From JALVIU01 sp964462295 (lineage in GTDB: Bacteria; Atribacterota; JALVIU01), in NCBI GenBank assembly GCA_964462295.1, contig CAYWXH010000036.1:1-14744 (forward strand): a stretch of 14,744 nucleotides of DNA. Reading direction: 5' to 3'. Positions 1 through 7,520 of the stretch are shown here, in pieces; position 1 is the stretch's first letter; every line of letters begins with the position of its first letter. The notes beneath the pieces are model-generated. The model was not told the origin of the DNA, made no database searches, and saw nothing but the letters and a program-made list of their open reading frames with translations. The position numbers and the translations under genes are program-made.

Positions 1-13
1 TAGGTTTTTCTCT

Positions 14-22
14 ATTATAGCA
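14..22 (-). promoter_or_regulatory. Candidate extended -10 promoter reading out of the left edge
   Basis: On the minus strand the sequence TGCTATAAT contains a perfect -10 hexamer with the TG of an extended -10, the same arrangement as upstream of pckA in this window. No good -35 is seen. It would drive a minus-strand gene beyond the left edge, which cannot be seen, so this is only a motif match. Confidence 0.3.
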
Positions 23-60
23 TAAGTGTGAACTATTGTGGACCTAGTCTTTGGCTACCA

Positions 61-94
61 GAGATTGCCACGTCGCTTCGCTCCTCGCAATGAC
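61..94 (-). repeat. Dispersed palindromic repeat, unit 1 (well preserved)
   Basis: On the plus strand the unit starts GAGATTGCCACG and ends CTCGCAATGAC. Its outer ends are inverted (ATTGC...GCAAT) around a GCTTCGC core. The reverse complement starts GTCATTGCGAGG and ends GTGGCAATCTC, a motif I recall as dispersed in intergenic regions of many unrelated bacteria. Open frames across it, such as 38-277 plus and 55-249 minus, are products of the repeat and not genes. Confidence 0.85.
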
Positions 95-124
95 ATAGTG
101 GGGATGTGCAGGCTTCTGGGAATC

Positions 125-166
125 GTCATTGCGAGGGGCTTGTATTGTAGCCCCGTGGCAATCTCT
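125..166 (+). repeat. Dispersed palindromic repeat, unit 2 (opposite orientation)
   Basis: This unit starts GTCATTGCGAGG and ends GTGGCAATCTCT, inverted relative to unit 1. It has an outer ATTGC/GCAAT pair and an inner perfect 6-bp stem, GGGGCT (135-140) with AGCCCC (149-154), around an 8-nt loop. The core differs from unit 1 while the ends are kept, so the hairpin seems to be conserved rather than the core sequence. Confidence 0.85.
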
Positions 167-209
167 CTTTTCGCTCCCTCATTTCCGTACATATTGTCTC
201 TTGGTACCA

Positions 210-253
210 GAGATTGCTTTGTCAGGGCAAAATGCGCCCTTCCTCGCAATGAC
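210..253 (-). repeat. Dispersed palindromic repeat, unit 3
   Basis: Same orientation as unit 1: it starts GAGATTGC and ends CCTCGCAATGAC. The core is again different, with an AGGGC (224-228) and GCCCT (236-240) stem around a short AT-rich loop. Confidence 0.8.
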
Positions 254-282
254 GTAACGGGAATAGGGGGGCATTAGGAGAT

Positions 283-324
283 AGAAATTGCCACTTCGCC
301 CAAAATACGGGCTTCTCGCAATGA
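283..324 (-). repeat. Dispersed palindromic repeat, unit 4 (diverged)
   Basis: Same orientation as unit 1. It starts AGAAATTGCCAC and ends TCTCGCAATGA, with a core stem GCCC (298-301) and GGGC (309-312). Single-base differences from the consensus ends show the start of decay. Confidence 0.75.
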
Positions 325-340
325 TGTATGGGGGGTGGGC

Positions 341-450
341 TTCTTGCAGTGACAATTAGAGTGGGTATGGATTCTTCTCAGTGACAGATGGGAGGCATGA
401 ATAATTGCAACAATAAGTAAGAGACATAAATTCCTTGAAGTTACATATGG
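341..450 (-). repeat. Decayed right-end fragments of the same repeat
   Basis: Three stretches resemble the CTTCTCGCAATGACATATGG end of units 1-4 but lack a convincing left half: TTCTTGCAGTGACA (341-354), TTCTTCTCAGTGACA (372-386) and TTCCTTGAAGTTACATATGG (431-450). Similarity drops in that order along the sequence. They are best read as degenerate copies; the last is the least certain. Confidence 0.45.
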
Positions 451-496
451 ATATAAAATAGGGTAGGTTTTCCGAGATAGTGGGTAGAGAAGGAGT

Positions 497-553
497 ATGG
501 ATAAAATAATAGCAAATGAAAAAAATTTTTCAATGGGAGTCCCATTTTTTTAA
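497..553 (+). other. Tiny 18-codon ORF with a good SD (probably not a gene)
   Basis: An AGAAGGAG sequence stands just before an ATG that opens 18 codons (beginning MDKIIANEKN) and stops inside the hairpin at 532-551. No gene follows on the plus strand, so an attenuator leader has nothing to control. It may be chance or the remnant of an eroded gene. Apart from this and the repeats, the leftmost 590 bases contain no gene. Confidence 0.15.
532..551 (+). terminator. Weak plus-strand hairpin with T-run
   Basis: A 6-bp stem, AATGGG (532-537) with CCCATT (541-546), has a 3-nt loop and is followed by seven Ts. It has the form of a short intrinsic terminator, but no plus-strand gene ends here apart from the 18-codon ORF. 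Confidence 0.3.
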
Positions 554-586
554 GTTTTAATATTTACAAGATAGCTATTCTAATAT

Positions 587-618
587 ATAAAAAAAGAGGG
601 CTCAGAGGAGCCCTCTTT
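587..618 (-). terminator. Intrinsic terminator of lpd
   Basis: A perfect 11-bp stem pairs 593-603 with 608-618 (AAAGAGGGCTC/GAGCCCTCTTT) around a 4-nt loop. On the minus strand it begins right after the lpd stop codon and is followed by a T-run. A strong rho-independent terminator. Confidence 0.9.
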
Positions 619-619
619 A

Positions 620-1987
620 TCAAATGTTACTTAGCATATTTATCGCAAGTACTCCAAATGCCTCAGTTAATGTAGGGTGTGGATGGATTGCCATTGCTAC
701 ATCTTTTAATGTAAGTCTATTTGATATAATTAAGCTTGCCTCACCTACAAGGGATGATGCACCATTTTTAAGTATATGAATGCCAAGTATTTCCAAAGTA
801 TTTTTATCTACTACAAACTTTAATGTGCCAAATGGTTCGTTTCTTACCTGGGCAGCTGCATCTATTTTATAATCGTATTCCCCAGTTATTACATCAAAAC
901 CTTTTTCTCTGGCTTTTTCTTCATCATAGCCAACTGATGCAATTTCTGGGTCGGAGAATAAGACCCATGAGTTCTTCGTAAAATCTACTTTATTTTTATT
1001 TCCCATAAGGATATTCATTGAAGCAATATTTGCCTCATAAGTAGCTGTATGTGCAAATTTTGGTCCCTGAGTTACATCACCTGTTGCATAGATACCTTTT
1101 GTTGTAGTTTCCAAAAATTCATTCGTAATTATACCTTTTCTATCATATTTTATAGATGTTGCATCTAAGTTGAGTTCATTGATATTTGGTACCTTGCCTG
1201 TTACTACTAGTACTTGATCAGAACGTATATGTTTTGTATCTCCATTTGGGAGGATAAATGATGTGTCAAAACCATTATCATCTTTATTTATTTCTGTTAC
1301 TTTTGAGGATGTAAATATAGGAATATTAGAATCTGAGAGTTTTTCGGTAAGTACTTTTACAAATTCAGGGTCTACTATCCCATATAAAATACTATCTAAT
1401 AACTCTACTATAGTACACTTTACCCCTAATTTTGAAAGCATCTGGGCAAGTTCTACTCCTATGGGTCCACCACCAACTATAAGTAGAGATTTTGGAAGCT
1501 CTTCTAGATTAAATAGTTTCTCATTTGTAAGAACATCTCTTGTTCCATTTCCTTTAAATGGAGGGATAAAAGAAATAGCACCTGTGGCTATTATTGCATT
1601 ATCAAATGTGTAGTTAGAGACCTTTCCATTTTCCTCTTCTACTTTTACCTCATTATCTGAGACAAAAGATGCTGTACCTATTACGAATTTTACATTTGAT
1701 AAGGATTTTATATTATTTACTGCGGCATTAGACCTATTATTTAGAATAAATGACATTCTTTCTCTAATTTTTTTCCATTTTGTTGAAAGGGGTTCTTCTT
1801 CAATATGATCATCTGCAAAGTGTTTAATAATTTTTGAAGGTATACAACCGACAAATAAACATGCTCCACCTAGTTTTCCTGTTTTTTCAACGAGTAATAC
1901 CTTTTTCCCTTTTTTGGCAAGTTGGATCGCAGCAGGTGTTCCTCCTGGACCCCCTCCAATTACTATTACATCGAATTTTTCACTCAT
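620..1987 (-). CDS. lpdA: Dihydrolipoyl dehydrogenase (E3 component), FAD-dependent
   Basis: Flavoprotein disulfide reductase that reoxidises protein-bound dihydrolipoamide with NAD+ in 2-oxoacid dehydrogenase or glycine-cleavage complexes. The 455 residues match the family length. Seen in order: FAD-binding GGGPGG (11-16); redox-active pair C43/C48 in GGACLFVGCIPSK; NAD-binding VGGGPIGVELA in the middle; the second FAD motif YATGDVTQGP; and the C-terminal catalytic HPHPTLTE, giving the His-Glu pair. The start is set by AGGAGG at 1993-1998, seven bases before the ATG. It stands alone: a terminator follows at once, and 108 bp separate it from dppF upstream. No E1, E2 or glycine-cleavage gene is visible, so its partner complex is unknown. 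A related disulfide reductase is possible, but the CxxxxC and His-Glu motifs favour Lpd. Confidence 0.88.
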   Translation of the reverse strand: MSEKFDVIVIGGGPGGTPAAIQLAKKGKKVLLVEKTGKLGGACLFVGCIPSKIIKHFADDHIEEEPLSTKWKKIRERMSFILNNRSNAAVNNIKSLSNVKFVIGTASFVSDNEVKVEEENGKVSNYTFDNAIIATGAISFIPPFKGNGTRDVLTNEKLFNLEELPKSLLIVGGGPIGVELAQMLSKLGVKCTIVELLDSILYGIVDPEFVKVLTEKLSDSNIPIFTSSKVTEINKDDNGFDTSFILPNGDTKHIRSDQVLVVTGKVPNINELNLDATSIKYDRKGIITNEFLETTTKGIYATGDVTQGPKFAHTATYEANIASMNILMGNKNKVDFTKNSWVLFSDPEIASVGYDEEKAREKGFDVITGEYDYKIDAAAQVRNEPFGTLKFVVDKNTLEILGIHILKNGASSLVGEASLIISNRLTLKDVAMAIHPHPTLTEAFGVLAINMLSNI

Positions 1988-2021
1988 AAAACCCTCCTTT
2001 TTTTATTTTTATAATTATAAT

Positions 2022-2027
2022 ATTATA
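2022..2027 (-). promoter_or_regulatory. Candidate -10 of the lpd promoter
   Basis: TATAAT on the minus strand, about 35 bases before the lpd ATG in a very AT-rich gap. A second TATAAT lies at 2014-2019. No convincing -35 stands at the right distance, so the exact promoter is uncertain. Confidence 0.3.
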
Positions 2028-2095
2028 TGAATATTAAAATAAAATTAAAATAAACAATAAAGAAAAAGCTAATTCTAAATTTTTGATATTGAAGA

Positions 2096-3055
2096 TTAGA
2101 GAATCAAATGACAGGCTACTTTATGCTCTCCGTGAACAGTTTTTAACTCTGGTTCTACTTCTTTACATATAGGTTTTGCATAGGGGCATCTTGTATGGAA
2201 CCTACATCCTTTTGGGAGATTTACCGGACTTGGTACATCTCCTTCTAGTGTTGTTATCTTTTTTTCTCCTTCAGGTGGTAGGGGAGGTAGTATTGAGGAA
2301 AACAAGGCTTTTGTATATGGATGCATAGGGGTATTGACAATATCCTTAGTTTTTCCAATTTCTACAATTTTCCCAAGATACATAACTGCAATACGTGTGC
2401 TTAAATATTTTATTACACTTAAATCATGAGAGATAAAGAGATAAGTAAGATTTAATTCCTCTCTCAATCTCTTTATGAGGTTTAGTATCTGTGCCTGAAC
2501 AGATACATCAAGTGCAGATGTAGGTTCATCAAGTACGATAAATTCTGGATCTAATATAAGTGCTCGAGCAATGCCTATCCTTTGTCTCTGTCCCCCTGAA
2601 AATTCATGAGGAAATCTATCAAGACGGGGAAGTGGAAGACCTACCTTAGAAAGGGTCTCTTTTGCCTTTTCGATCCTTTCCTTTTTTGTTCCAATCCTAT
2701 GGATTTTAAGGGGGGATGTAAGTATTGCCCCTACTGTCATACGAGGGTCAAGAGAGGAGTATGGGTCTTGAAATACTATCTGAATTTTTCTTCTTAATAG
2801 GTATTCTTCTTGTTTGGGTAGCTTGCTAAGTTCCTTTCCTTGATAGTAAATTTTTCCTCCTGTAGGTGGCATAAGATTTAGAAGCACCTGTCCAAGGGTG
2901 GATTTTCCACATCCCGATTCTCCCACAAGGCCAAGTGTTTCCCCTTTTTGAATCGAGAGGGTAACACCATCTACTGCCTTAAGTATGCTTTTCCCTTTAA
3001 GTATACTTTTTTTTATAAAGTACTTTTTTACATCCTCTAGCCTAATTAGTTCCAT
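2096..3055 (-). CDS. dppF: Peptide-type ABC transporter ATP-binding protein DppF
   Basis: Second ATPase of a Dpp/Opp-type importer; it hydrolyses ATP on the cytoplasmic side of the DppBC pore. The 319 residues show Walker A GESGCGKST (45-53), Q-loop near 96, signature SGGQRQ (153-158), Walker B FIVLDEP (172-178) and H-loop His209. The C-terminal oligopeptide-transporter extension carries four cysteines (C284, C290, C297, C315; C-x5-C-x6-C plus one), the pattern linked to a 4Fe-4S cluster in some homologues. The start codon lies inside the 3' end of dppD (14-nt overlap), so the two are translationally coupled and probably form a heterodimer. It is the last gene of the operon; no strong terminator is evident in the gap before lpd. 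The symbol follows gene order and family; the substrate is not proven. Confidence 0.9.
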   Translation of the reverse strand: MELIRLEDVKKYFIKKSILKGKSILKAVDGVTLSIQKGETLGLVGESGCGKSTLGQVLLNLMPPTGGKIYYQGKELSKLPKQEEYLLRRKIQIVFQDPYSSLDPRMTVGAILTSPLKIHRIGTKKERIEKAKETLSKVGLPLPRLDRFPHEFSGGQRQRIGIARALILDPEFIVLDEPTSALDVSVQAQILNLIKRLREELNLTYLFISHDLSVIKYLSTRIAVMYLGKIVEIGKTKDIVNTPMHPYTKALFSSILPPLPPEGEKKITTLEGDVPSPVNLPKGCRFHTRCPYAKPICKEVEPELKTVHGEHKVACHLIL

Positions 3056-4040
3056 ACCCTAATCTTTCCATTTTTTCATTTTTTATCTTATGGCACCAGA
3101 CATAGTGCCCTTCTCCTAAATGAAATCTTTCAGGTCTTTTCTCATTACAAAATTCATCGCGAATATCACATCTTTCGTAAAAGAGACAGCCTTTAGGGGG
3201 TTCTATAAGATTTGGTAGTGTACCAGGAATGGTAGGAAGCTCTTCTCCTTCTTTTGCCAATGAAGGGAGGGACTTTAGAAGACCTCTTGTATAGGGATGT
3301 GCAGGATTTGTGAAAATATTTCTTACCTTTCCCTCTTCCACAATATTTCCTGCATACATTACTATTACCCTATCTGCTACATTTGCAACTACACCAAGAT
3401 CATGTGTTATAAGAAGTACAGATGTACCTCTTTTTTGTGAAAGCTCTATTATGAGTTTTAGAATCTGTCCCTGTATGGTAACATCAAGTGCAGTAGTAGG
3501 TTCATCTGCAATAAGTATCTCAGGATCAGAGGATAGTGCCATAGCAATCATGACCCTTTGTCTCATGCCACCTGAAAGCTCAAAGGGGTATTTATTAAGT
3601 ACCTCTTCAGGATCTGGCATCTTCACCTCTTTTAGCATCTTTTTTGCAATTTTTAGGGCCCTCTTTTTATCTACCTTTTTGTGTACCATTATTACCTCTG
3701 TCATAAGGGTTCCGATCTTTAGTACAGGGTTTAATGAGGTCATAGGTTCTTGGAATATCATAGAGATTTCCCTTCCTCTTATCTTTCTCATTTCTTCTTC
3801 AGATAGTGCTAATAGATTGCTATTTTTATATATAATCTCTCCATCTTCTATCTTGCCAGGTTCTTTGACAAGACGCATTATAGAGCGTGCAGTTACTGAC
3901 TTTCCACAGCCTGTCTCTCCAACGAGTCCCAAAATTTCTCCCTTGTATAGTGAAAAATTTACTCCTGTCAATGCCTTTAATATGCCTCTATATGTGTGAA
4001 AATATGTGTGAAGGTTTTCTATTTTAAGTATCTCTTCCAT
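3042..4040 (-). CDS. dppD: Peptide-type ABC transporter ATP-binding protein DppD
   Basis: First ATPase of the importer, partner of DppF. The 332 residues show Walker A GETGCGKS (41-48), signature LSGGMRQRV, Walker B ILIADEP followed by TTALD, and H-loop in ITHDL. The DppD/OppD-type C-terminal extension has cysteines C285, C291, C298 and C316 in the same spacing as in DppF. Its ATG overlaps the dppC stop by one base, and its own 3' end overlaps dppF by 14 nt, so dppC-D-F are tightly coupled. Signature and Walker motifs are intact in both ATPases, which suggests two working ATP sites. Confidence 0.9.
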   Translation of the reverse strand: MEEILKIENLHTYFHTYRGILKALTGVNFSLYKGEILGLVGETGCGKSVTARSIMRLVKEPGKIEDGEIIYKNSNLLALSEEEMRKIRGREISMIFQEPMTSLNPVLKIGTLMTEVIMVHKKVDKKRALKIAKKMLKEVKMPDPEEVLNKYPFELSGGMRQRVMIAMALSSDPEILIADEPTTALDVTIQGQILKLIIELSQKRGTSVLLITHDLGVVANVADRVIVMYAGNIVEEGKVRNIFTNPAHPYTRGLLKSLPSLAKEGEELPTIPGTLPNLIEPPKGCLFYERCDIRDEFCNEKRPERFHLGEGHYVWCHKIKNEKMERLGYGTN

Positions 4041-4885
4041 TATCTCCCTCTTATCTTTGGGTCTAATATATCTCGTAGGCCATCACCAAATAGATTAAAT
4101 CCCATAACAGCAAGAAATATGAAAAGACCAGGAAATGTAGCATACCACCATTGGTCAAGAATGTATTTTCTTCCCACACTCACAAGGGCACCCCATTCTG
4201 GCGTAGGGGGCTGTGCCCCAAGGCCTATAAAACTAAGAGATGCAGCAACAAGAATAGCATCACCCATCACAAGGCTTGCAAGTACTATTACAGATGAAAG
4301 AGAGTTTGGTATTATATGCCGAAATATAATATAAATGGGTCTCCCACCTTGTGCCTTGGTTGCAAGCACAAATGGCTTTTCTTTGATAGATAAGGTTTCC
4401 CCTCTTACTAGTCGAGAAAATTTTGGTATCATAATAAATGCAACAGCCATCATAGAGTTTACAAGACTTGGCCCAAGGGCTGCTGCAATGGAGAGTGCAA
4501 GTACAAGGGGTGGAAATGCCATAACAATATCCATTACACGCATTATTGTATTATCTAATTGTCCACCATAGTATCCAGAAAATGCACCTATTAGGATACC
4601 CGGTATACCTGACAAAAGTACTACGACAATACCTACTTGAAGAGAGATACGAGAACCATATATTACTCTGCTTAGTAAATCTCTTCCTACCTCATCTGTG
4701 CCAAAGGGGTGTTTTAGAGATGGTGGTGCAAGTTTTTCTCTAAGACTTATTTTGTTTGGATTATAAGGGACAATAAGGGGTGCAAATATGGCCATAAGAA
4801 TGAGTAATATCACAAGTATTGCTCCAAATAGTGTTAAAGGACTTTTTAGTATAAGATATAAAGTAAGTGGCATCTTTTTCTTCAT
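4040..4885 (-). CDS. dppC: Peptide-type ABC transporter permease DppC
   Basis: Inner-membrane permease (binding-protein-dependent transport family) that pairs with DppB to form the pore. At 281 residues it has the usual size. An N-terminal membrane helix (about residues 17-40) is followed by the DppC-type segment with HPFGTDEVGRDLLSR, then five further hydrophobic segments. The cytoplasmic coupling loop that contacts the ATPase is seen as KAQGGRPIYIIFRHIIPNS. The N-terminal KKKMPLTLYLILKSP matches the charged start expected before the first helix. Three bases separate it from the dppB stop, and its own stop shares one base with the dppD start. Confidence 0.9.
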   Translation of the reverse strand: MKKKMPLTLYLILKSPLTLFGAILVILLILMAIFAPLIVPYNPNKISLREKLAPPSLKHPFGTDEVGRDLLSRVIYGSRISLQVGIVVVLLSGIPGILIGAFSGYYGGQLDNTIMRVMDIVMAFPPLVLALSIAAALGPSLVNSMMAVAFIMIPKFSRLVRGETLSIKEKPFVLATKAQGGRPIYIIFRHIIPNSLSSVIVLASLVMGDAILVAASLSFIGLGAQPPTPEWGALVSVGRKYILDQWWYATFPGLFIFLAVMGFNLFGDGLRDILDPKIRGR

Positions 4886-4888
4886 ATG

Positions 4889-5866
4889 CTAATACCTTAT
4901 TTGTGGGTCTAAAAAGGCATAGACCACATCTACTAATAGATTCATAAATACATAGACAAAAGTAACCACTACAGTAAATCCCATAATCGCAGGAAAATCA
5001 AGATAGTTTATAGATTCTACCACATATTTTCCCACACCAGGAAAGGAAAAGATTGTCTCTGTAAGGATTGCCCCTCCCATAAGTTCTCCAAATGATATTC
5101 CTATAATGGTCACAACAGGGATAAGTGCATTTTTTAGGGCATGTTTTAATATAACACTTTTTTCTGGAATCCCGCTTGCCCTTGCAGTTTCTATATATTC
5201 TTTGTTTAATACCTCAAGCATGGAGGAGCGGGTTATACGGGTGATGATAGCAAGATATACATACCCCAAACAAAAAGCAGGTAGTATGAGATGTGTAAGT
5301 GCACTAAAAAATACAGGCCAGTTTCCGGTAAGAAGGGCATCTATTGTATACATACCTGTAATATGATAGGGGGGTGAGAGAATAGTATCGAGTCTTCCTG
5401 AGCCAGGAAGGATTTTTAGTTTACTATAAAATACCAATAATAACAGAAGTCCCAACCAAAACACAGGCATAGATACGCCAAATATGGAGAATGTACGGGA
5501 TATATGATCAGGCCATTTGTTTCGTTTTATCGCAGATATTATCCCAAGTGGTATACCTACACCAATTGCGAATAACATGCTAAATAAGGTAAGTTCCAAA
5601 GTAGCAGGGAAATATTTTTTAAGATCAGATGATACATCTGTCCCTGTTCTTATAGAAACTCCAAAGTCTCCTTTTAATATCCCCTTTAGGTATATTAAAT
5701 ATTGTACATATATGGGTTTATCTAAACCTAAATCCTTTCTAATTCTTTCTATAGTAGCCTTGGAGGCCTTGGGCCCGGCAATGAGACTTGCCGGGTCCCC
5801 AGGTATCGTATGAGATATAAGAAATACCAGTATTGTTACCCCAAGCATTACTGGAATTATATAGAT
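4889..5866 (-). CDS. dppB: Peptide-type ABC transporter permease DppB, 5' end lost in assembly gap
   Basis: First permease of the importer. The visible part holds the DppB-type start of the periplasmic region (HTIPGDP), several membrane helices, and the coupling loop TARASGIPEKSVILKHALKN ahead of ALIPVVT. The ATG at 5848 gives 319 codons but is internal: the frame is open for six more codons (IYIIPV) up to the Ns, and the residues IIPVMLGVTILVF are the typical first helix of DppB, normally preceded by about ten residues such as a LRR-containing start. The true start is therefore hidden in 5867-5966. Nothing suggests a broken gene; the truncation is an assembly artefact. Confidence 0.9.
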   Translation of the reverse strand: MYIIPVMLGVTILVFLISHTIPGDPASLIAGPKASKATIERIRKDLGLDKPIYVQYLIYLKGILKGDFGVSIRTGTDVSSDLKKYFPATLELTLFSMLFAIGVGIPLGIISAIKRNKWPDHISRTFSIFGVSMPVFWLGLLLLLVFYSKLKILPGSGRLDTILSPPYHITGMYTIDALLTGNWPVFFSALTHLILPAFCLGYVYLAIITRITRSSMLEVLNKEYIETARASGIPEKSVILKHALKNALIPVVTIIGISFGELMGGAILTETIFSFPGVGKYVVESINYLDFPAIMGFTVVVTFVYVFMNLLVDVVYAFLDPQIRY

Positions 5867-5966
5867 NNNNNNNNNNNNNNNNNNNNNNNNNNNNNNNNNN
5901 NNNNNNNNNNNNNNNNNNNNNNNNNNNNNNNNNNNNNNNNNNNNNNNNNNNNNNNNNNNNNNNNNN
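5867..5966. other. Assembly gap of 100 Ns
   Basis: Exactly 100 undetermined bases, the usual placeholder for a gap of unknown size. It falls between the dppA stop (five known bases after it) and the first helix of dppB. The hidden part should contain the dppA-dppB spacer, any processing or terminator hairpin there, and the dppB start. Confidence 0.99.
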
Positions 5967-5971
5967 ATATT

Positions 5972-7501
5972 TTATTTATATATAGATTCAAAATTATACA
6001 TCCTTTCGAGCATAGGATTATATATAAAGTTCTTTACTTCTTTTCTCATAGGGATAATACTCATAGTTTGATAAAGTAGTATATAAGGTGCATCTTCCAT
6101 TATAATATCTTGTGCCTTTTTGTAAAGCTCTTCACGTTTCTTTTGATCAGGAATCTTAAGTGCTTCCCTTATAAGCTTATCTACCTCATCGTTTTTATAA
6201 AAAGATCTATTCCCTGCAAGCCCCCACTTTGAAGAGTCAAACCAATAATTCATAAACATAGAAGGGTCTGCAAAGTCTGGTGACCATCTACCCATACATA
6301 GGTCAAACTGTCCCTTATCTACCCTTTCTCTCATTGTTGGATTTGCAAGCTTTCTAATATTGAGTTTTACCCCTATATCGGAAAAGTTACTCTGAAGAAT
6401 AAGAACCTCTTCTTCCCATGTAGGTTGTACACTGGAATACATAATTTCAAGCTCCAGACCTTTGGCATACCCTGCCTTTTTGAGAAGTTCTTTTGCCTTT
6501 TTTGGGTTGTAGGTATACTGAAATACATCTTCACTATGTCCCCACATACCCTTTGGAATAGGTCCTCTCATTTGGATACCATTTCCCTTAAGTACAAAAT
6601 CTATTATGCCTTGATAGTCTACTGCATAATTTAGGGCTTGTCTTACAAGCTTGTTGTCAAGAGGTTTCTTCTGATTGTTAATATAGACATAATTACAAAG
6701 TTGAGAAGGGTATTTTCTTATTACTACATCTGGATTTTTAGAAAGTTTATCTAATTGATCAACTAATATGCCATCTGCTATGTCTATATCTCCTCTTTCA
6801 AGTGCCATTCTTTGGTCAGTGGATTCTTTTATTACTTTGATAATAACCTGTTTTAATTTTGGCTTTTCTCCCCAATAATTATCCTTTGCCTCAAGTACGA
6901 TTTTTTCATCTTTTACCCATTCTTTTAATCTAAATGGACCTGATCCATCAATATGAGTTGCCAACCATTTTTGTGCAAGGTCTCCATTCTCCTCATGTTT
7001 TATAATATTTGGGTTCAAAATACTTGCAGCGTTTGTTGCCAATGTATATATAAATGGAGCATAAGGATACTCTAATACAAATTGTACTTTGTAATCTCCG
7101 AGGATTTTTATTTCTTTTATCTCTGTGAAGTAATCAGAAGGCCCTTTTCCTATCTTTTTGAGTCTCTCAAAGGTAAATTTTACAGCACGGGCATCAAGAG
7201 GAGTACCATCATCAAATTTGATTCCCTTTTTTAAAGTGAAGGTCCATACTGTACCATCCTCGTTTGCCTCCCATGATTCTGCAACTGAAGGCTCTACTTC
7301 TGTAGATGACCCTTTGTACCTTACCAAACGATCATAACATGGATATGTTACTCTCCAATCTTGATTGTCAAATGTCACTGCAGGATCTAGCATCCTTACA
7401 TCTTCTCTTGTTCCTACAACGAGTATGTCTTTTGGAGTTGCAAATGCGAAGGCAGAAACAAGGAGTACAAACATTAAAACAAAAAGGCCCAACCTTTTCA
7501 T
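5972..7501 (-). CDS. dppA: Peptide-type ABC transporter substrate-binding protein (SBP family 5)
   Basis: Extracytoplasmic receptor that delivers substrate to DppBC. The 509 residues match the family. A signal peptide is clear: KR, a hydrophobic core, then an AFA site with likely cleavage after Ala21. There is no lipobox cysteine, so the mature protein appears soluble, which suits a periplasm. Family 5 landmarks include the N-terminal DPAVTFDNQDWRV region, the segment FDDGTPLDARAVKFTFERLK, and the C-terminal half with RWSPDFADPS. GGGAGG ends eight bases before the ATG and fixes the start. First gene of dppABCDF, behind the promoter at 7534-7562. Family 5 also binds oligosaccharides, nickel or opines, so 'peptide' is by family and operon only. 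Confidence 0.9.
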   Translation of the reverse strand: MKRLGLFVLMFVLLVSAFAFATPKDILVVGTREDVRMLDPAVTFDNQDWRVTYPCYDRLVRYKGSSTEVEPSVAESWEANEDGTVWTFTLKKGIKFDDGTPLDARAVKFTFERLKKIGKGPSDYFTEIKEIKILGDYKVQFVLEYPYAPFIYTLATNAASILNPNIIKHEENGDLAQKWLATHIDGSGPFRLKEWVKDEKIVLEAKDNYWGEKPKLKQVIIKVIKESTDQRMALERGDIDIADGILVDQLDKLSKNPDVVIRKYPSQLCNYVYINNQKKPLDNKLVRQALNYAVDYQGIIDFVLKGNGIQMRGPIPKGMWGHSEDVFQYTYNPKKAKELLKKAGYAKGLELEIMYSSVQPTWEEEVLILQSNFSDIGVKLNIRKLANPTMRERVDKGQFDLCMGRWSPDFADPSMFMNYWFDSSKWGLAGNRSFYKNDEVDKLIREALKIPDQKKREELYKKAQDIIMEDAPYILLYQTMSIIPMRKEVKNFIYNPMLERMYNFESIYK

Positions 7502-7520
7502 AACAATTTACCTCCCTTTT

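Noticed and set aside
61..324. CRISPR array at the left end
   Set aside because: The units differ in orientation, core and spacing, and they are hairpins with shared ends; there are no uniform spacers and no cas genes.
1..592. Transposon or miniature inverted-repeat element with terminal repeats
   Set aside because: No transposase frame, no pair of long terminal inverted repeats enclosing the region, and no clear target-site duplication.
2051..2098. Possible terminator after dppF (imperfect ATTCTCTAA/TTAGAAT pairing followed by Ts)
   Set aside because: The stem is short, bulged and AT-only with a long loop, too weak to call; transcription may continue into lpd or stop by another means.
3310..3999. 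229-codon plus-strand frame opposite dppD
   Set aside because: A Ser/Ile-rich shadow of the ATPase gene, with no SD or family features.
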